The translations under genes were made by a program, and so were the position numbers. Below are positions 21,056 through 30,700 of a stretch of 64,000 nt of DNA, in pieces. The stretch is from Magnetococcales bacterium (GTDB taxonomy: Bacteria; Pseudomonadota; Magnetococcia; Magnetococcales; JADGCH01): assembly GCA_015229115.1 (NCBI GenBank), contig JADGCH010000003.1, positions 40,189-104,188 of the forward strand, in the 5' to 3' direction. Within the stretch, counting starts at the first letter, position 1. The number at the start of each line of letters is the position of its first letter. The notes under the pieces are model-generated. The model did not search any database and was not told the origin of the DNA. It was given only the letters and a program-made list of their open reading frames with translations.

Positions 21056-22788
21056 GTCGCTCCCTGAGACGTAGGGCTGATCTGCTTCATCAGGTACATC
21101 TGCTGGGCAATGCCGATGATGTTGCTGACCAGCCAGTAAAGCATCAATCCCGATGGCATGCTCAGGAACATGACCGTAAAAATCAGTGGTAGAAACAGGA
21201 ACACCTTGGCTTGAACCGGATCCGCTGGCGTCGGGTTGAGTTTGGTCTGGATCAGCATCGACAGTCCCATCAGGATCGGCAGGACATAATAGGGATCCAT
21301 GGCGGACAGATCTTCAATCCAGAGGAAAAAAGGTGCATGACGCATCTCAACGGAGAGGTAGAGCACGTTGTATAAGGCAACAAAGACAGGCAATTGCAGC
21401 AGGATCGGCAAACAACCCGCCAGCGGGTTGGCGCCGTTCTTCTGGTAAAGCTGCATCATGGCTTGGTTGAGCTGTGCCTTGTCATCGGCATAACGTTTCT
21501 TCAGCGCCTCCATTTCCGGTTGTAGCTGCTTCATAACGTTCATGGCTTGGGAGCTTTTTTTGGTCAATGGGTAAACAACCAAGCGCACCAGAATGGTTAA
21601 CAGGATGGTGGCAATACCATAGTTATGGACGAAACGGTTGAAAAAGTTGAGCAGTTGCTCCAGCGGTTCGGCGAGAAAATGGAACCAACCGTAGTCAATC
21701 GAACGCTCCAGGTCCATGCCTTGCTGTTTGAGCAGATCAAGCCGTTTCGGCCCTATGAACAGGGTGTGGCTGATAATCTGGTTGGAACCGGGCGTAACCA
21801 GCTGCTGCGGTGATACCACGCCGGTGCGGAATACCGGAGCATCGTAGTCGAAGTAGAACTTCCGGGTCATTTTTTCCGGGGCTGACACCACAGCAGCCAT
21901 GAAATATTTATCGCTGAAGCCGATCCAGCCTTTTTGCGCTTCTTCGTGGGCGTCACTCTTGCGTAGCGAGTCGTAGTCCTGCTGGATGCGGCTATCACCG
22001 CTTTTTTGCTGCGACCGGATGTCGCGGAAGAAGCCCATGGGGCCTTCAAATCCCCAGCTGGACTGATCACCGCTATCATGTTTGGCAGGCTGGGTGCGCA
22101 GCAGGTGGATGTAGTGGTGAGCACTAACCGGTAACGTTCCCTGGTTGGTAATGCGGTCTTCGACCTTCAGGATGTAGGAATCAGCCTCAATTTCGTAAAT
22201 TTTTTCAAACAACAGTCCGCTGTTGTTGCTCCACACCAGCCGCAACCGTCCCTGGCCATCGATATGCTGGTTACCCTCAACACGCCATTCTGTCTGTCGG
22301 GTTGGCATAGACAGGTTGTTGTTGCTCAGAAAACCACCTTCTTCAATGAGGAACTGGGACATATCGGTGCTGAGGAAGTGGACAGGCTGTGCGTCGCTGC
22401 CAAGACGCTGCTTGTATTGCAGCAGTTGCACATCAATCAGTTGGGCACCCGTCAAGGCGATACGGCCACTCATGACCCGATTGCTGAACGAGGCATAGGC
22501 ACTATCGCTCTGCCCTTCACGATCCCGGCGTGTTGAGGGCACCAGCTGAGTCAGCTGGGTCGGCGCAGTCAGTGCCTGACTCATCGTATTGCCTGTCACA
22601 TTTCCAGCGGATGGCAACGGTTTCCCGTTGCTTGGAGCAGTGCCCTCCGCAGGAGCCGTTCCCGTCGCTTGCGACAGGGATTGCGTGACGGGTTGCGGTG
22701 CAGGGGGAACATAGAGTGAGAGATAAACCTGATAAAGCAGCAGCAAAATGAATGATAACGTGAGCGCTAAAAGGGTACGCTGATCCAT
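21052..22788 (-). CDS. yidC: Membrane protein insertase YidC
   Basis: MDQRTLLALTLSFILLLLYQ, C-terminal 60KD_IMP-like region (NPLAGCLPILLQLPVFVALYNVL). Confidence 0.95.
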   Translation of the reverse strand: MDQRTLLALTLSFILLLLYQVYLSLYVPPAPQPVTQSLSQATGTAPAEGTAPSNGKPLPSAGNVTGNTMSQALTAPTQLTQLVPSTRRDREGQSDSAYASFSNRVMSGRIALTGAQLIDVQLLQYKQRLGSDAQPVHFLSTDMSQFLIEEGGFLSNNNLSMPTRQTEWRVEGNQHIDGQGRLRLVWSNNSGLLFEKIYEIEADSYILKVEDRITNQGTLPVSAHHYIHLLRTQPAKHDSGDQSSWGFEGPMGFFRDIRSQQKSGDSRIQQDYDSLRKSDAHEEAQKGWIGFSDKYFMAAVVSAPEKMTRKFYFDYDAPVFRTGVVSPQQLVTPGSNQIISHTLFIGPKRLDLLKQQGMDLERSIDYGWFHFLAEPLEQLLNFFNRFVHNYGIATILLTILVRLVVYPLTKKSSQAMNVMKQLQPEMEALKKRYADDKAQLNQAMMQLYQKNGANPLAGCLPILLQLPVFVALYNVLYLSVEMRHAPFFLWIEDLSAMDPYYVLPILMGLSMLIQTKLNPTPADPVQAKVFLFLPLIFTVMFLSMPSGLMLYWLVSNIIGIAQQMYLMKQISPTSQGAT

Positions 22789-22812
22789 GGTATATTCCTG
22801 ACAATGATCACA

Positions 22813-23022
22813 CTAAGGGACCGGATCGACTCCACCCGGGTGAAATGGATGACACTTTAACAGTCTGCCAACGGTCAACCACCCGCCTTTCCAGGCGCCA
22901 TGGCGGCTAATGGCTTCGGCTGCATAAACCGAACAGCTAGGCCAGAAGCGGCAGGATGGAGGCAGCCACGGCGAGATAACATACTGGTAGAACCAGACGA
23001 GCGCCAACAGCGGATATTTCAC
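22813..23022 (-). CDS. yidD: Membrane protein insertion efficiency factor YidD
   Basis: [27 protein letters not shown]...[13 protein letters not shown]. Confidence 0.94.
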   Translation of the reverse strand: MKYPLLALVWFYQYVISPWLPPSCRFWPSCSVYAAEAISRHGAWKGGWLTVGRLLKCHPFHPGGVDPVP

Positions 23023-23381
23023 GAGCCAACCCGGTGGCTGAACAACCGCTCAAGCTCATGCCGCAACAGACTGTTGGCTGTTTGAGAAGCTTGTGGGCGG
23101 GCGATCAGTACATGGTCGGCCGTTGCCGACCAGCGATGGCACTGCAACCGGAAAAACTCGCGCACCACCCGCTTGATACGGTTGCGCTGCACGGCCTTGC
23201 CAACCTTTCGGCTGACGGTGATCCCCAGTCGGTTAACCGGACGCTCATTCTCCATGACATGCAGGGCAAACAGAACGCCGCGCCTGCAGCGTCCATGCCT
23301 GAGAACCAACCGATAATCAGCGGACGACAGCAGCCGTGACGACTTCGGAAACGACGGATCGACCGTTACGCAAGGCTCCAT
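23019..23381 (-). CDS. rnpA: Ribonuclease P protein component
   Basis: [27 protein letters not shown]. Confidence 0.94.
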   Translation of the reverse strand: MEPCVTVDPSFPKSSRLLSSADYRLVLRHGRCRRGVLFALHVMENERPVNRLGITVSRKVGKAVQRNRIKRVVREFFRLQCHRWSATADHVLIARPQASQTANSLLRHELERLFSHRVGS

Positions 23382-23401
23382 GAAGTCTCGAATAAGTCCG
23401 G

Positions 23402-23536
23402 TCAGACCGCCAGACGCCGACGCCCACGACGGCGACGACGGGATAGTACTGCCCGTCCGTTACTGGTTTCCATGCGGGTACGAAAGCCATGGGTACGCTT
23501 GCGACAAACGTTGCTGGGTTGAAATGTCTGTTTCAT
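23402..23536 (-). CDS. rpmH: 50S ribosomal protein L34
   Basis: Manual translation [44 protein letters not shown]; not in the supplied ORF track. Confidence 0.95.
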   Translation of the reverse strand: MKQTFQPSNVCRKRTHGFRTRMETSNGRAVLSRRRRRGRRRLAV

Positions 23537-23681
23537 AGTGATTGATTCTCTTTCCAGGTCATCGATTTTCCCTTAAGATAGCGGACTGCGCTATCCTGAT
23601 TCATTCCGTTAGTCCGGAATCGTGCATGATAGTAAATTTTGCTCTCCGTACGCAAGGGTTCTGAATATTTAGAGAAAACGC

Positions 23682-25037
23682 ATGGAAACGATGTGGCAGA
23701 AAACGCTGGAGCTGATGCAGGAACAGGTATCGCGCCAGGTCTTTGATGTCTGGATCAAGCCGCTGCAGCCGGTCGGACAGGTCGAAAATAATGTCCTCGA
23801 ACTTCTGGTTGACAACGAATTTGCCGCCGATCGCATCCGCACGCGCTATGGCGCCCTGTTGGAATCCTGTCTTGCCAGTGAGACAGGCCAGGAAATCCGC
23901 ATCCTGTTCCGTATCAAGCCGCCGTTACCCCCGGAACCGGCCAAGGCCATCGAACCGGCTAAGCCCGTTGTACAGGAGACGGTGGTTCAGTCGGTATCGC
24001 CTGGTCCGGTCGCAGAACGTCCCAACCTCGACCCACGCTATACCTTCGCCTCTTTTGTGATTGGCAGTTGTAACCAATTTGCCCATGCCGTTGCAGAACG
24101 TGTTGCCGAGGCCCCAACCATCGTTTATAATCCGCTCTTTATCTACGGAGGGGTCGGGCTGGGCAAGACCCATATTATGCAGGCCATTGGCCACCGTATT
24201 CTGGAAAAGAAACCGCAGTTGCGAGTGGTCTACCTGTCGTCGGAAAAATTTATGACACAGCTGATCAACTCCCTGCGCGATAACAGGGTACTCAGCTTCA
24301 GGGAGATGTTTCGATCGGTTGATATTCTGCTGGTCGATGACATCCAGTTTATTGCCGGCAAAAAAGCAACCCAGGAAGAATTCTTTCACACATTTAATGC
24401 ACTTTACGAATCGAACAAACAGATCATACTCACCTGCGATACCCTTCCGAAAGATATCGGACATCTTGAGGAGCGGTTGCGTTCTCGTTTTTCCATGGGA
24501 CTGACAGCCGATATGCAACCACCAGAACTGGAAACCAGGGTAGCCATCCTCAAAAAGAAAGCCGCCATGGAGGGGCTTGAACTTATGGATGATGTCGCCT
24601 GTTTTCTGGCTGAGGCCGTTCAGACCAATGTGCGCGAACTGGAAGGGGCCCTGATCCGTGTATCGGCCTATGCCTCGCTGACCAATCGGCCCATTACACT
24701 GGCGTTGGTGCGGGAGACGCTGCGCGATCTGGTCCGCAGCCAGAGTAAGAGTCTTACCATTGCCGATATCCAGAAAACGGTGGCCAATTTCTACAACATC
24801 CGCCAGGAAGAACTGCTATCGGGCAACAAATCGCGTCTTTTCAGTCATCCACGCCAAATGGCCATGTATCTCTGCAAACAGTTGACCAAGCACTCCTACC
24901 CGGAGATTGCCCATCATTTCCAGGGACGTGACCATACCACGATCCTGTATGCCGTTAAAAGCATAGAAAACAAGAAGAGTTCCAATCCCTCTGTCGTGGA
25001 TGATCTGGAGCAGCTGACCGCGCTGCTGAACCAGTAA
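23682..25037 (+). CDS. dnaA: Chromosomal replication initiator DnaA
   Basis: GGVGLGKTH, LLVDDIQF, C-terminal GRDHTTILYAVKSIE. Confidence 0.97.
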   Translation: METMWQKTLELMQEQVSRQVFDVWIKPLQPVGQVENNVLELLVDNEFAADRIRTRYGALLESCLASETGQEIRILFRIKPPLPPEPAKAIEPAKPVVQETVVQSVSPGPVAERPNLDPRYTFASFVIGSCNQFAHAVAERVAEAPTIVYNPLFIYGGVGLGKTHIMQAIGHRILEKKPQLRVVYLSSEKFMTQLINSLRDNRVLSFREMFRSVDILLVDDIQFIAGKKATQEEFFHTFNALYESNKQIILTCDTLPKDIGHLEERLRSRFSMGLTADMQPPELETRVAILKKKAAMEGLELMDDVACFLAEAVQTNVRELEGALIRVSAYASLTNRPITLALVRETLRDLVRSQSKSLTIADIQKTVANFYNIRQEELLSGNKSRLFSHPRQMAMYLCKQLTKHSYPEIAHHFQGRDHTTILYAVKSIENKKSSNPSVVDDLEQLTALLNQ

Positions 25038-25051
25038 GGAGTAGAGTTTCT

Positions 25052-26191
25052 ATGGAATTTCATATCGATCGTGAGCAATTTTTGAAAGCCTTGCAACGGA
25101 CCCAGGGTGTGGCGGAGTTGCGCAACACCATGCCTATTCTCGGTTATGTGCTGCTGGAGGCCAGTGAGGATCAAACCGTGACCCTGCTGGCCACCGATAC
25201 GGAAATTTCCCTGAAAAGCCTGCTATCGGCTGAAGTCATGGAGCCTGGATCCATCGCCATCCTGGCCAGTCGTTTGTTTGAGATCGTGCGCGAATTGCCC
25301 CGAGGGGTTCCAATCCGCCTGCGTCAGGAAGAAGATTCCTACCGCTGCTATCTGACTTGCGGGCGGTCGCGTTTTGTACTGCAAGGGTTGCCAGGAGATG
25401 AGTTTCCCGAATATCAGGATATCTCCAGCCTGGTCCGGTTTGATATCGAGAGCAATACGCTGGCCGCCATGATCAACCGGACCCATTTTTCCATGTCACA
25501 GGATGAGAGCCGTTTTGCCTTGAACGGTGTCTGTCTGCAGCTGGAGCCACCGTCCGAGGACCATGCAGAAACGATCTTGCGACTGGTGGCAACGGATAGC
25601 CATCGCCTTTCCCTGGTGGAAGAAGCCCTGCTTGTTGTGCCGGAAGGTCTGGATGCTCTTCGCGAGGTTATCCTGCCACGCAAGGGGGTACAGGAGGTCC
25701 GCCGTCTGCTTGAGGTGGGTGAGGGTCTGGTCTCCGTTGAGCTGAGCCATCAGCATATACGCTGTATCAGGGATCATACCGTCCTGACATCGAAGCTGGT
25801 CAGCGGCCGTTTCCCCAATTATCGCAAGGTTATTCCAGCGAACAACGATCTGCTGCTGACCGTTGACAAGGAAGAACTGCAATTGGTTGTCAAGCGGATT
25901 GCTGCTATTTCCAACGAAAAATCACGTAGCCTGCAACTCATTATCGAGTCTGGACGGCTGATCGTCACCACCAACAATCCCGATCAGGAAACAGCGGAGG
26001 AGGAGATGGTGATTCAGTACGATGGCCCTGCCATGGTCATCGGCTTTAACGCCCGTTACATCCAGGATATCCTGGCTGTCATTGCTGGCCATTCGGTACG
26101 GTTTCACCTCAAGGACAGTGAAGGCCCGGCACTGGTGACCGATCCGGACCAGGATCATTACCGCTTTGTGCTGATGCCGATGCGTGTATGA
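25052..26191 (+). CDS. dnaN: DNA polymerase III beta subunit (sliding clamp)
   Basis: Follows dnaA; typical length and fold motifs; C-terminus HYRFVLMPMRV. Confidence 0.96.
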   Translation: MEFHIDREQFLKALQRTQGVAELRNTMPILGYVLLEASEDQTVTLLATDTEISLKSLLSAEVMEPGSIAILASRLFEIVRELPRGVPIRLRQEEDSYRCYLTCGRSRFVLQGLPGDEFPEYQDISSLVRFDIESNTLAAMINRTHFSMSQDESRFALNGVCLQLEPPSEDHAETILRLVATDSHRLSLVEEALLVVPEGLDALREVILPRKGVQEVRRLLEVGEGLVSVELSHQHIRCIRDHTVLTSKLVSGRFPNYRKVIPANNDLLLTVDKEELQLVVKRIAAISNEKSRSLQLIIESGRLIVTTNNPDQETAEEEMVIQYDGPAMVIGFNARYIQDILAVIAGHSVRFHLKDSEGPALVTDPDQDHYRFVLMPMRV

Positions 26192-26194
26192 TTC

Positions 26195-26485
26195 ATGGAC
26201 CTGAAACAGCTTCACATACGCGATTTCCGCAATATCGTTCATGCTGAGCTGACGTTTGATCCCACCCTCAATCTGATCACCGGCAGTAACGGCCAGGGTA
26301 AGAGCAATCTGCTCGAAGCCATTGGCCTGCTGAGCACCGGACGCTCGTTCCGCCATGCGACAGCTGGTCATATGCGACGTCACAATCAACCCTGGTTTTG
26401 TCTCAATGGCCAGGATCCCAGGGAGTTTTCACCATCGCATTCGTGCGAAGTATGTGGTGTTACAGACTGGAAGGAGCGCGACTGA
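26195..26485 (+). pseudogene. recF: Truncated recF 5' copy (about 73 RecF-like codons, then unrelated sequence)
   Basis: MDLKQLHIRDFRNIVHAELTFDPTLNLITGSNGQGKSNLLEAIGLLSTGRSFRH matches the full recF at 35430, then diverges at 26415. Confidence 0.92.
26222..26414 (+). repeat. 193-bp direct repeat, left copy (recF 5' region)
   Basis: Aligned by eye with 35457-35649; single mismatch seen (26360 A versus 35595 G); offset 9235. Confidence 0.95.
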
Positions 26486-26666
26486 GAAGGTGAATCGGGT
26501 AAAGGGTTCTTGACGCCGATTCTGGTCAGGCTGAAGAGCGGGCGTTCACCCAAGCTCCATACGAAAAAGCCGACCTGGTGAAATCGGTGCAGGTCAACGA
26601 TCTGGTAGGCGTCGTTTGCTGGACGAGCTGTTTAGCCGTTAACTGTTACCTCAAGGAATAGCCCGA

Positions 26667-27695
26667 ATGCAACTGGCACCTCAAGACCATGATGGCTTCT
26701 TCAAGGTATGGATTGATGACAACGGCACCCTTCGTATCCTGTTGCAACACTGGTTGCCTGCACCTTTGTACCAGGCAGTTGACCTAACTGTCGATCCGGA
26801 AGTGCTCAAGGTCAACTACGCCGGTCTTTACCACGGGCCATCCTGTGCCGATTTCCTCATCCGGCTCAAGAGCACCGATGGCATGCCGTTGCATGTTTAC
26901 GTGTTGTTTGAACACAAAAGCCATTTTGACCGTAACACACCGATGCAGTTTCTCATCTACCAGGGTGAGGAGCTGCGCGCCATCTTTACCCAGCAGGGTG
27001 AAAAGGGGCCTTTGCCCGCCATCTTTTGCATGGTTGTCTACCATGGTCCAGAACAATGGTCCATGCCATCATTCTTCCACACTATGTATGGCAACATATC
27101 GGCTGAGTTGCGTTCCTATGTGCTTGACTTTCCCTATCAACTTCTGAACCTGCAACAGATCCCTGATCAGGAGATCCTGCAACTTCCGGTACGCACCAGC
27201 AGTGGTCTCATGGCACTCAAATATGCTTTTTCTCCAGAAAGCCAGCAACGGGAGATAATCCTGTTGACCCTTGACCAGATTGCAGCAGACAGAGTGATCA
27301 GCTCTAGCTACCTGTTGCAGCTGGTACGTTACTGGATGGAAAAATACACCGGCTTCGATCCACAGCTGGCTGATCGTGTCGCCACCAAACTACACCATTC
27401 TGCGGAGGTTGAAACCATGTTGTCCAATTTTGCCCAAACTTATCTGGATAAGGGACGCCAGGAAGGCGAACAAAAAGGTCGCCAGGAAGGCGAACAAAAA
27501 GGTCGCCAGGAAGGCGAACAAAAAGGTCGCCAGGAAGGCCGCATCTCTCTACTGCTACATCTGACACAGCGCCGCTTTGGAACTCTGCCTACATGGACCT
27601 TGGAAAAAGTGATTGGTGCTGATTCTGCTCAAATTGACCTCTGGAGCGACCGCATCCTCGATGCCCGCTCACTGGAAGAATTGTTTAACCATTGA
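26667..27695 (+). CDS. Rpn-family (YhgA-like/PF04754) recombination-promoting PD-(D/E)XK nuclease with DUF4351-like C-terminus
   Basis: DHDGFFKVW N-terminus, CADFLIRL...VYVLFEHKSHFD (D...ExK), GRQEGEQK repeats, LLLHLTQRRFGTLP...LEELF tail. Confidence 0.85.
   Translation: MQLAPQDHDGFFKVWIDDNGTLRILLQHWLPAPLYQAVDLTVDPEVLKVNYAGLYHGPSCADFLIRLKSTDGMPLHVYVLFEHKSHFDRNTPMQFLIYQGEELRAIFTQQGEKGPLPAIFCMVVYHGPEQWSMPSFFHTMYGNISAELRSYVLDFPYQLLNLQQIPDQEILQLPVRTSSGLMALKYAFSPESQQREIILLTLDQIAADRVISSSYLLQLVRYWMEKYTGFDPQLADRVATKLHHSAEVETMLSNFAQTYLDKGRQEGEQKGRQEGEQKGRQEGEQKGRQEGRISLLLHLTQRRFGTLPTWTLEKVIGADSAQIDLWSDRILDARSLEELFNH
27417..27695 (+). CDS. Predicted in-frame intragenic RpnS-type C-terminal protein (92 aa)
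   Basis: In-frame ATG (codon 251 of the Rpn gene) preceded by GGAGG (27404-27408) with an 8-nt spacer. Confidence 0.5.
   Translation: MLSNFAQTYLDKGRQEGEQKGRQEGEQKGRQEGEQKGRQEGRISLLLHLTQRRFGTLPTWTLEKVIGADSAQIDLWSDRILDARSLEELFNH
27453..27539 (+). repeat. 24-bp in-frame tandem repeat (3 full units plus partial) encoding GRQEGEQK
   Basis: ggtcgccaggaaggcgaacaaaaa repeated at 27453, 27477, 27501, partial from 27525. Confidence 0.97.
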
Positions 27696-27703
27696 TCATC
27701 AGG

Positions 27704-27752
27704 ACCCCACCTCCTTCCCCCCTCGCCCGAAGGGAGAGGGGCCGGGGGTGAG
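27704..27752. repeat. REP-like GC-rich palindrome (CCCTCnCCC/GGGAGAGGG core, GGGGTGAG arm)
   Basis: accccacctccttccccccctcgcccgaagggagaggggccgggggtgag; resembles elements at 61341 and 61795. Confidence 0.75.
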
Positions 27753-27772
27753 AGCTTCATTAAGGAGTTCCC

Positions 27773-30700
27773 ATGGCCACCTATTCCATCTCCTTCGCCC
27801 CCGCCGTCAACCATGCTGTTGGTGGTCCCCCTGTTGCTATCGCCAGTACCGATGTCAACGGTGATGGCAACATTGATCTGGTCGCCGGTTTGAGCGGTGG
27901 AACCGCTTCGCTGCTGCCCGGTGATGGCAGGGGTGGTTTTGCCCCGGCCAGCGATTATACCGGTCATTGGCCCCAATCGATCAACAGGGCTGATTTCGAT
28001 GGCGACGGCAGCATCGATCTCGTTAACGTCAGCTTTAGCGACGATCGTGTCTTGTTGCTATTTGGTGACGGCACAGGCCATTTCGCTCCTGCTATCCACT
28101 ATACCGTTGGGGACGGCCCCATCGCAGTCACCACGGCTGACTTCAACGGCGATGGTAAAATTGATATCGCCTGCGCCAATTTTTTAAACAATAACATCTC
28201 ATTGCTGCTGAACAACACCCCTCCAGCGGCCCCGACCGGTCTTGATCTCGATGCTGCCGATGACCTGGGTGGTTCCAACAGTGACAACATCACCCGACAG
28301 ACCAGCTCCTTGACCATCATGGGCAGCAGCGGTGTGGTCGGTGCCAACATCGTGCTGTTTGACGATCAGGATAACGATGGGCTGATAGATAGCGGTGAGG
28401 CGTTGGTAACCACCGATGTCACGGCGGCAGACTGGAGCGTTGATATCAACTTGACGGCTGGTACCCATGCGATCAGGGCTATTCAGGTCGATGCGATGGG
28501 CAGCAGCAGCCGTGCCTCGCAGCCCATGACTATCATGATTCCCACCACCAACCGTGCCCCTACCGTTAGTGGGTTGAGCCGGAGTATGGATGAAGATAAC
28601 TACTCTCCGCTTGATTTGACCTTTGCTGACTTTAAGGCCCAGTTTAACGATTCAGACGGCGATGAGTTGAGCAGCATTAAAATCACTAGATTACCGAGTT
28701 ATGGCGCACTGCGGTGGTACAACGGCGATGCGATCACAGCGATCACACTCAACCAGGAGATCGCAATTTCCGGTATCGAATATGTTCCTCATGCCAATTG
28801 GCATGGCCACGACAACTTTAGCTGGAGTGGTAGCGACGGCCAACTTGATGCCACCCATTCAGCTACGGTAGACATTACCGTCAAACCGGTCGGTGATACG
28901 CCAGCCCTGACTAACTTCAGCAAAACTGGTCCGCGCAATCGCGCCATCCCCTTTACAGGGCATGATTTTATCGGCCAATTTAGCGACGTCGATGGCGATA
29001 GCCTAGCCAGGATCAGGATCACCCAATTGCCTGATAGTGGCAGCCTTACATTGGCTGGTGTTGCTGTCACCATCAATCAAGAGGTCGCTGGCAGCCATAT
29101 TGGCGACTTGGTATTTACACCCGTGGCTGAGTGGGAAGGCTTGGTCAGTTGGCGGTGGCAAGGCTTCGATGGTGTGAATTGGAGCCACGACGCTACGATC
29201 TATTTGGCCGTCGGTACTTACACAAAGCCAGTTCTGTTCGAACCTTTCTTCATTACCAGCTACGTTACTGGTAGCCCTCAAGCAGTTGTCGGTGCCGACT
29301 TCAATAACGATGGTAAAGCCGATATCGCTTGCGCTAATACAGGGAGTGATGGCGTCTCGCTACTATTCGGAGATGGCTTGGGAGGCCTAACTATCGTCCG
29401 TCACTACGCTGTTGGCATCAGACCTCGATCAATAATCAGTGCTGACTTCAACAACGATGGCAAAGCTGATATCGCCTGCGCTAATGCAGGGAGTGATGAC
29501 GTCTCTGTGTTGCTTGGAGATGGTCAAGGAGGTTTGACCAATGCCCACAATTACGCCACCGGTAGTCTACCTTACTCAGTTGGCAGCAGTGACTTCAACG
29601 GCGATGGTAAAGCCGATCTCATTTGCGCTAATGGGGACGACAGCAACATTTCCGTACTACTCGGGGATGGACAAGGTGGCTTCTCTGATGCCAGCAACTA
29701 TGCTGTCGGTGTATCCCCTCGCTCAGTCACCGTTGCTGATTTCAATGGTGACAACAAGGCCGATATCGTATGCGCCAATGCGACAAGTGATGATATCTCG
29801 ATACTACTTGGGAATGGTCAAGGCGGCTTCGCTAACGCCAGTAGCTACGCCATTGGTGGTACTCCTTTTTCGGTCACTAGTGCCGATTTTAATAGTGATG
29901 GTAAAGCCGATATTGTTTGTACCAGTTCTTATAAGGATGAGGTCTTACTGCTCCTTGGGGATGGTCAGGGTGGCTTTGCTGTTCCCCGTGGTTATGCTGT
30001 CGGCGACTTTCCTGGGTCGGTCATCAGCGCTGACTTCAACAGCGATGGTAGAGCTGATGTCTTCTGTGTGAATGAAGGGAGTGATGATGGCGCACTGCTT
30101 CTTGGGGATGGTCAGGGTGGCTTTGCTGTCATCCATCGTTATGTTGTTGGTGATTGGCCTCAATCAGCCAGCAGTGCCGATTTTAACAGTGATGGCTTAA
30201 CCGATATCGTTGTCGCCACCAACCAGAGGAGTGAGGAAATCTCACTGTTACTCAGTGGTGCTTTGGATTTGGATACTGACAGTGATAGTGGTCCCTCCGA
30301 TCACGATAATATCACCCATCGTACTAGTGGGCTAACTCTTAGAGGGGTTGGTACATCCGGAACAACATTGGTGTTGTTTGATGACAGAAATCATAGTAAT
30401 CGAGTCGATATTGGGGAAGTTTTGGCAACCAATCACGTGACCGGAACGGTGTGGCAGAGTGATGTATCCTTGGCCCCAGGAACCCATGCTATTCGGTTTA
30501 TCGAAACTGATGGATCGAGTAATCATGTGCCGTCATCCATGTTGATGGTCACGGTTGATACCACGATCACAACGCCAACAGATCTTGACTTAGCGGACGA
30601 AAGTGACGACGGCTTTGCCAATAGCGACAATATCACTAGCCACAGGGTTGTTACCATCAGCGGTAGTGGGGGTGAAGTGGGTGCTACGTTACTGTTATTT

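Noticed and set aside
26195-26485. Functional short RecF-like protein from the truncated copy
   Set aside because: It retains only the Walker A end and then reads into unrelated sequence (DPREFSPSHSCEVCGVTDWKERD); best explained as a junction remnant, though expression is not excluded.
26667-27695. Rpn gene as a classical transposase defining an IS element
   Set aside because: Family is historically named transposase-like, but I found no terminal inverted repeats or target-site duplication; the flanking repeat is recF sequence, not IS ends.
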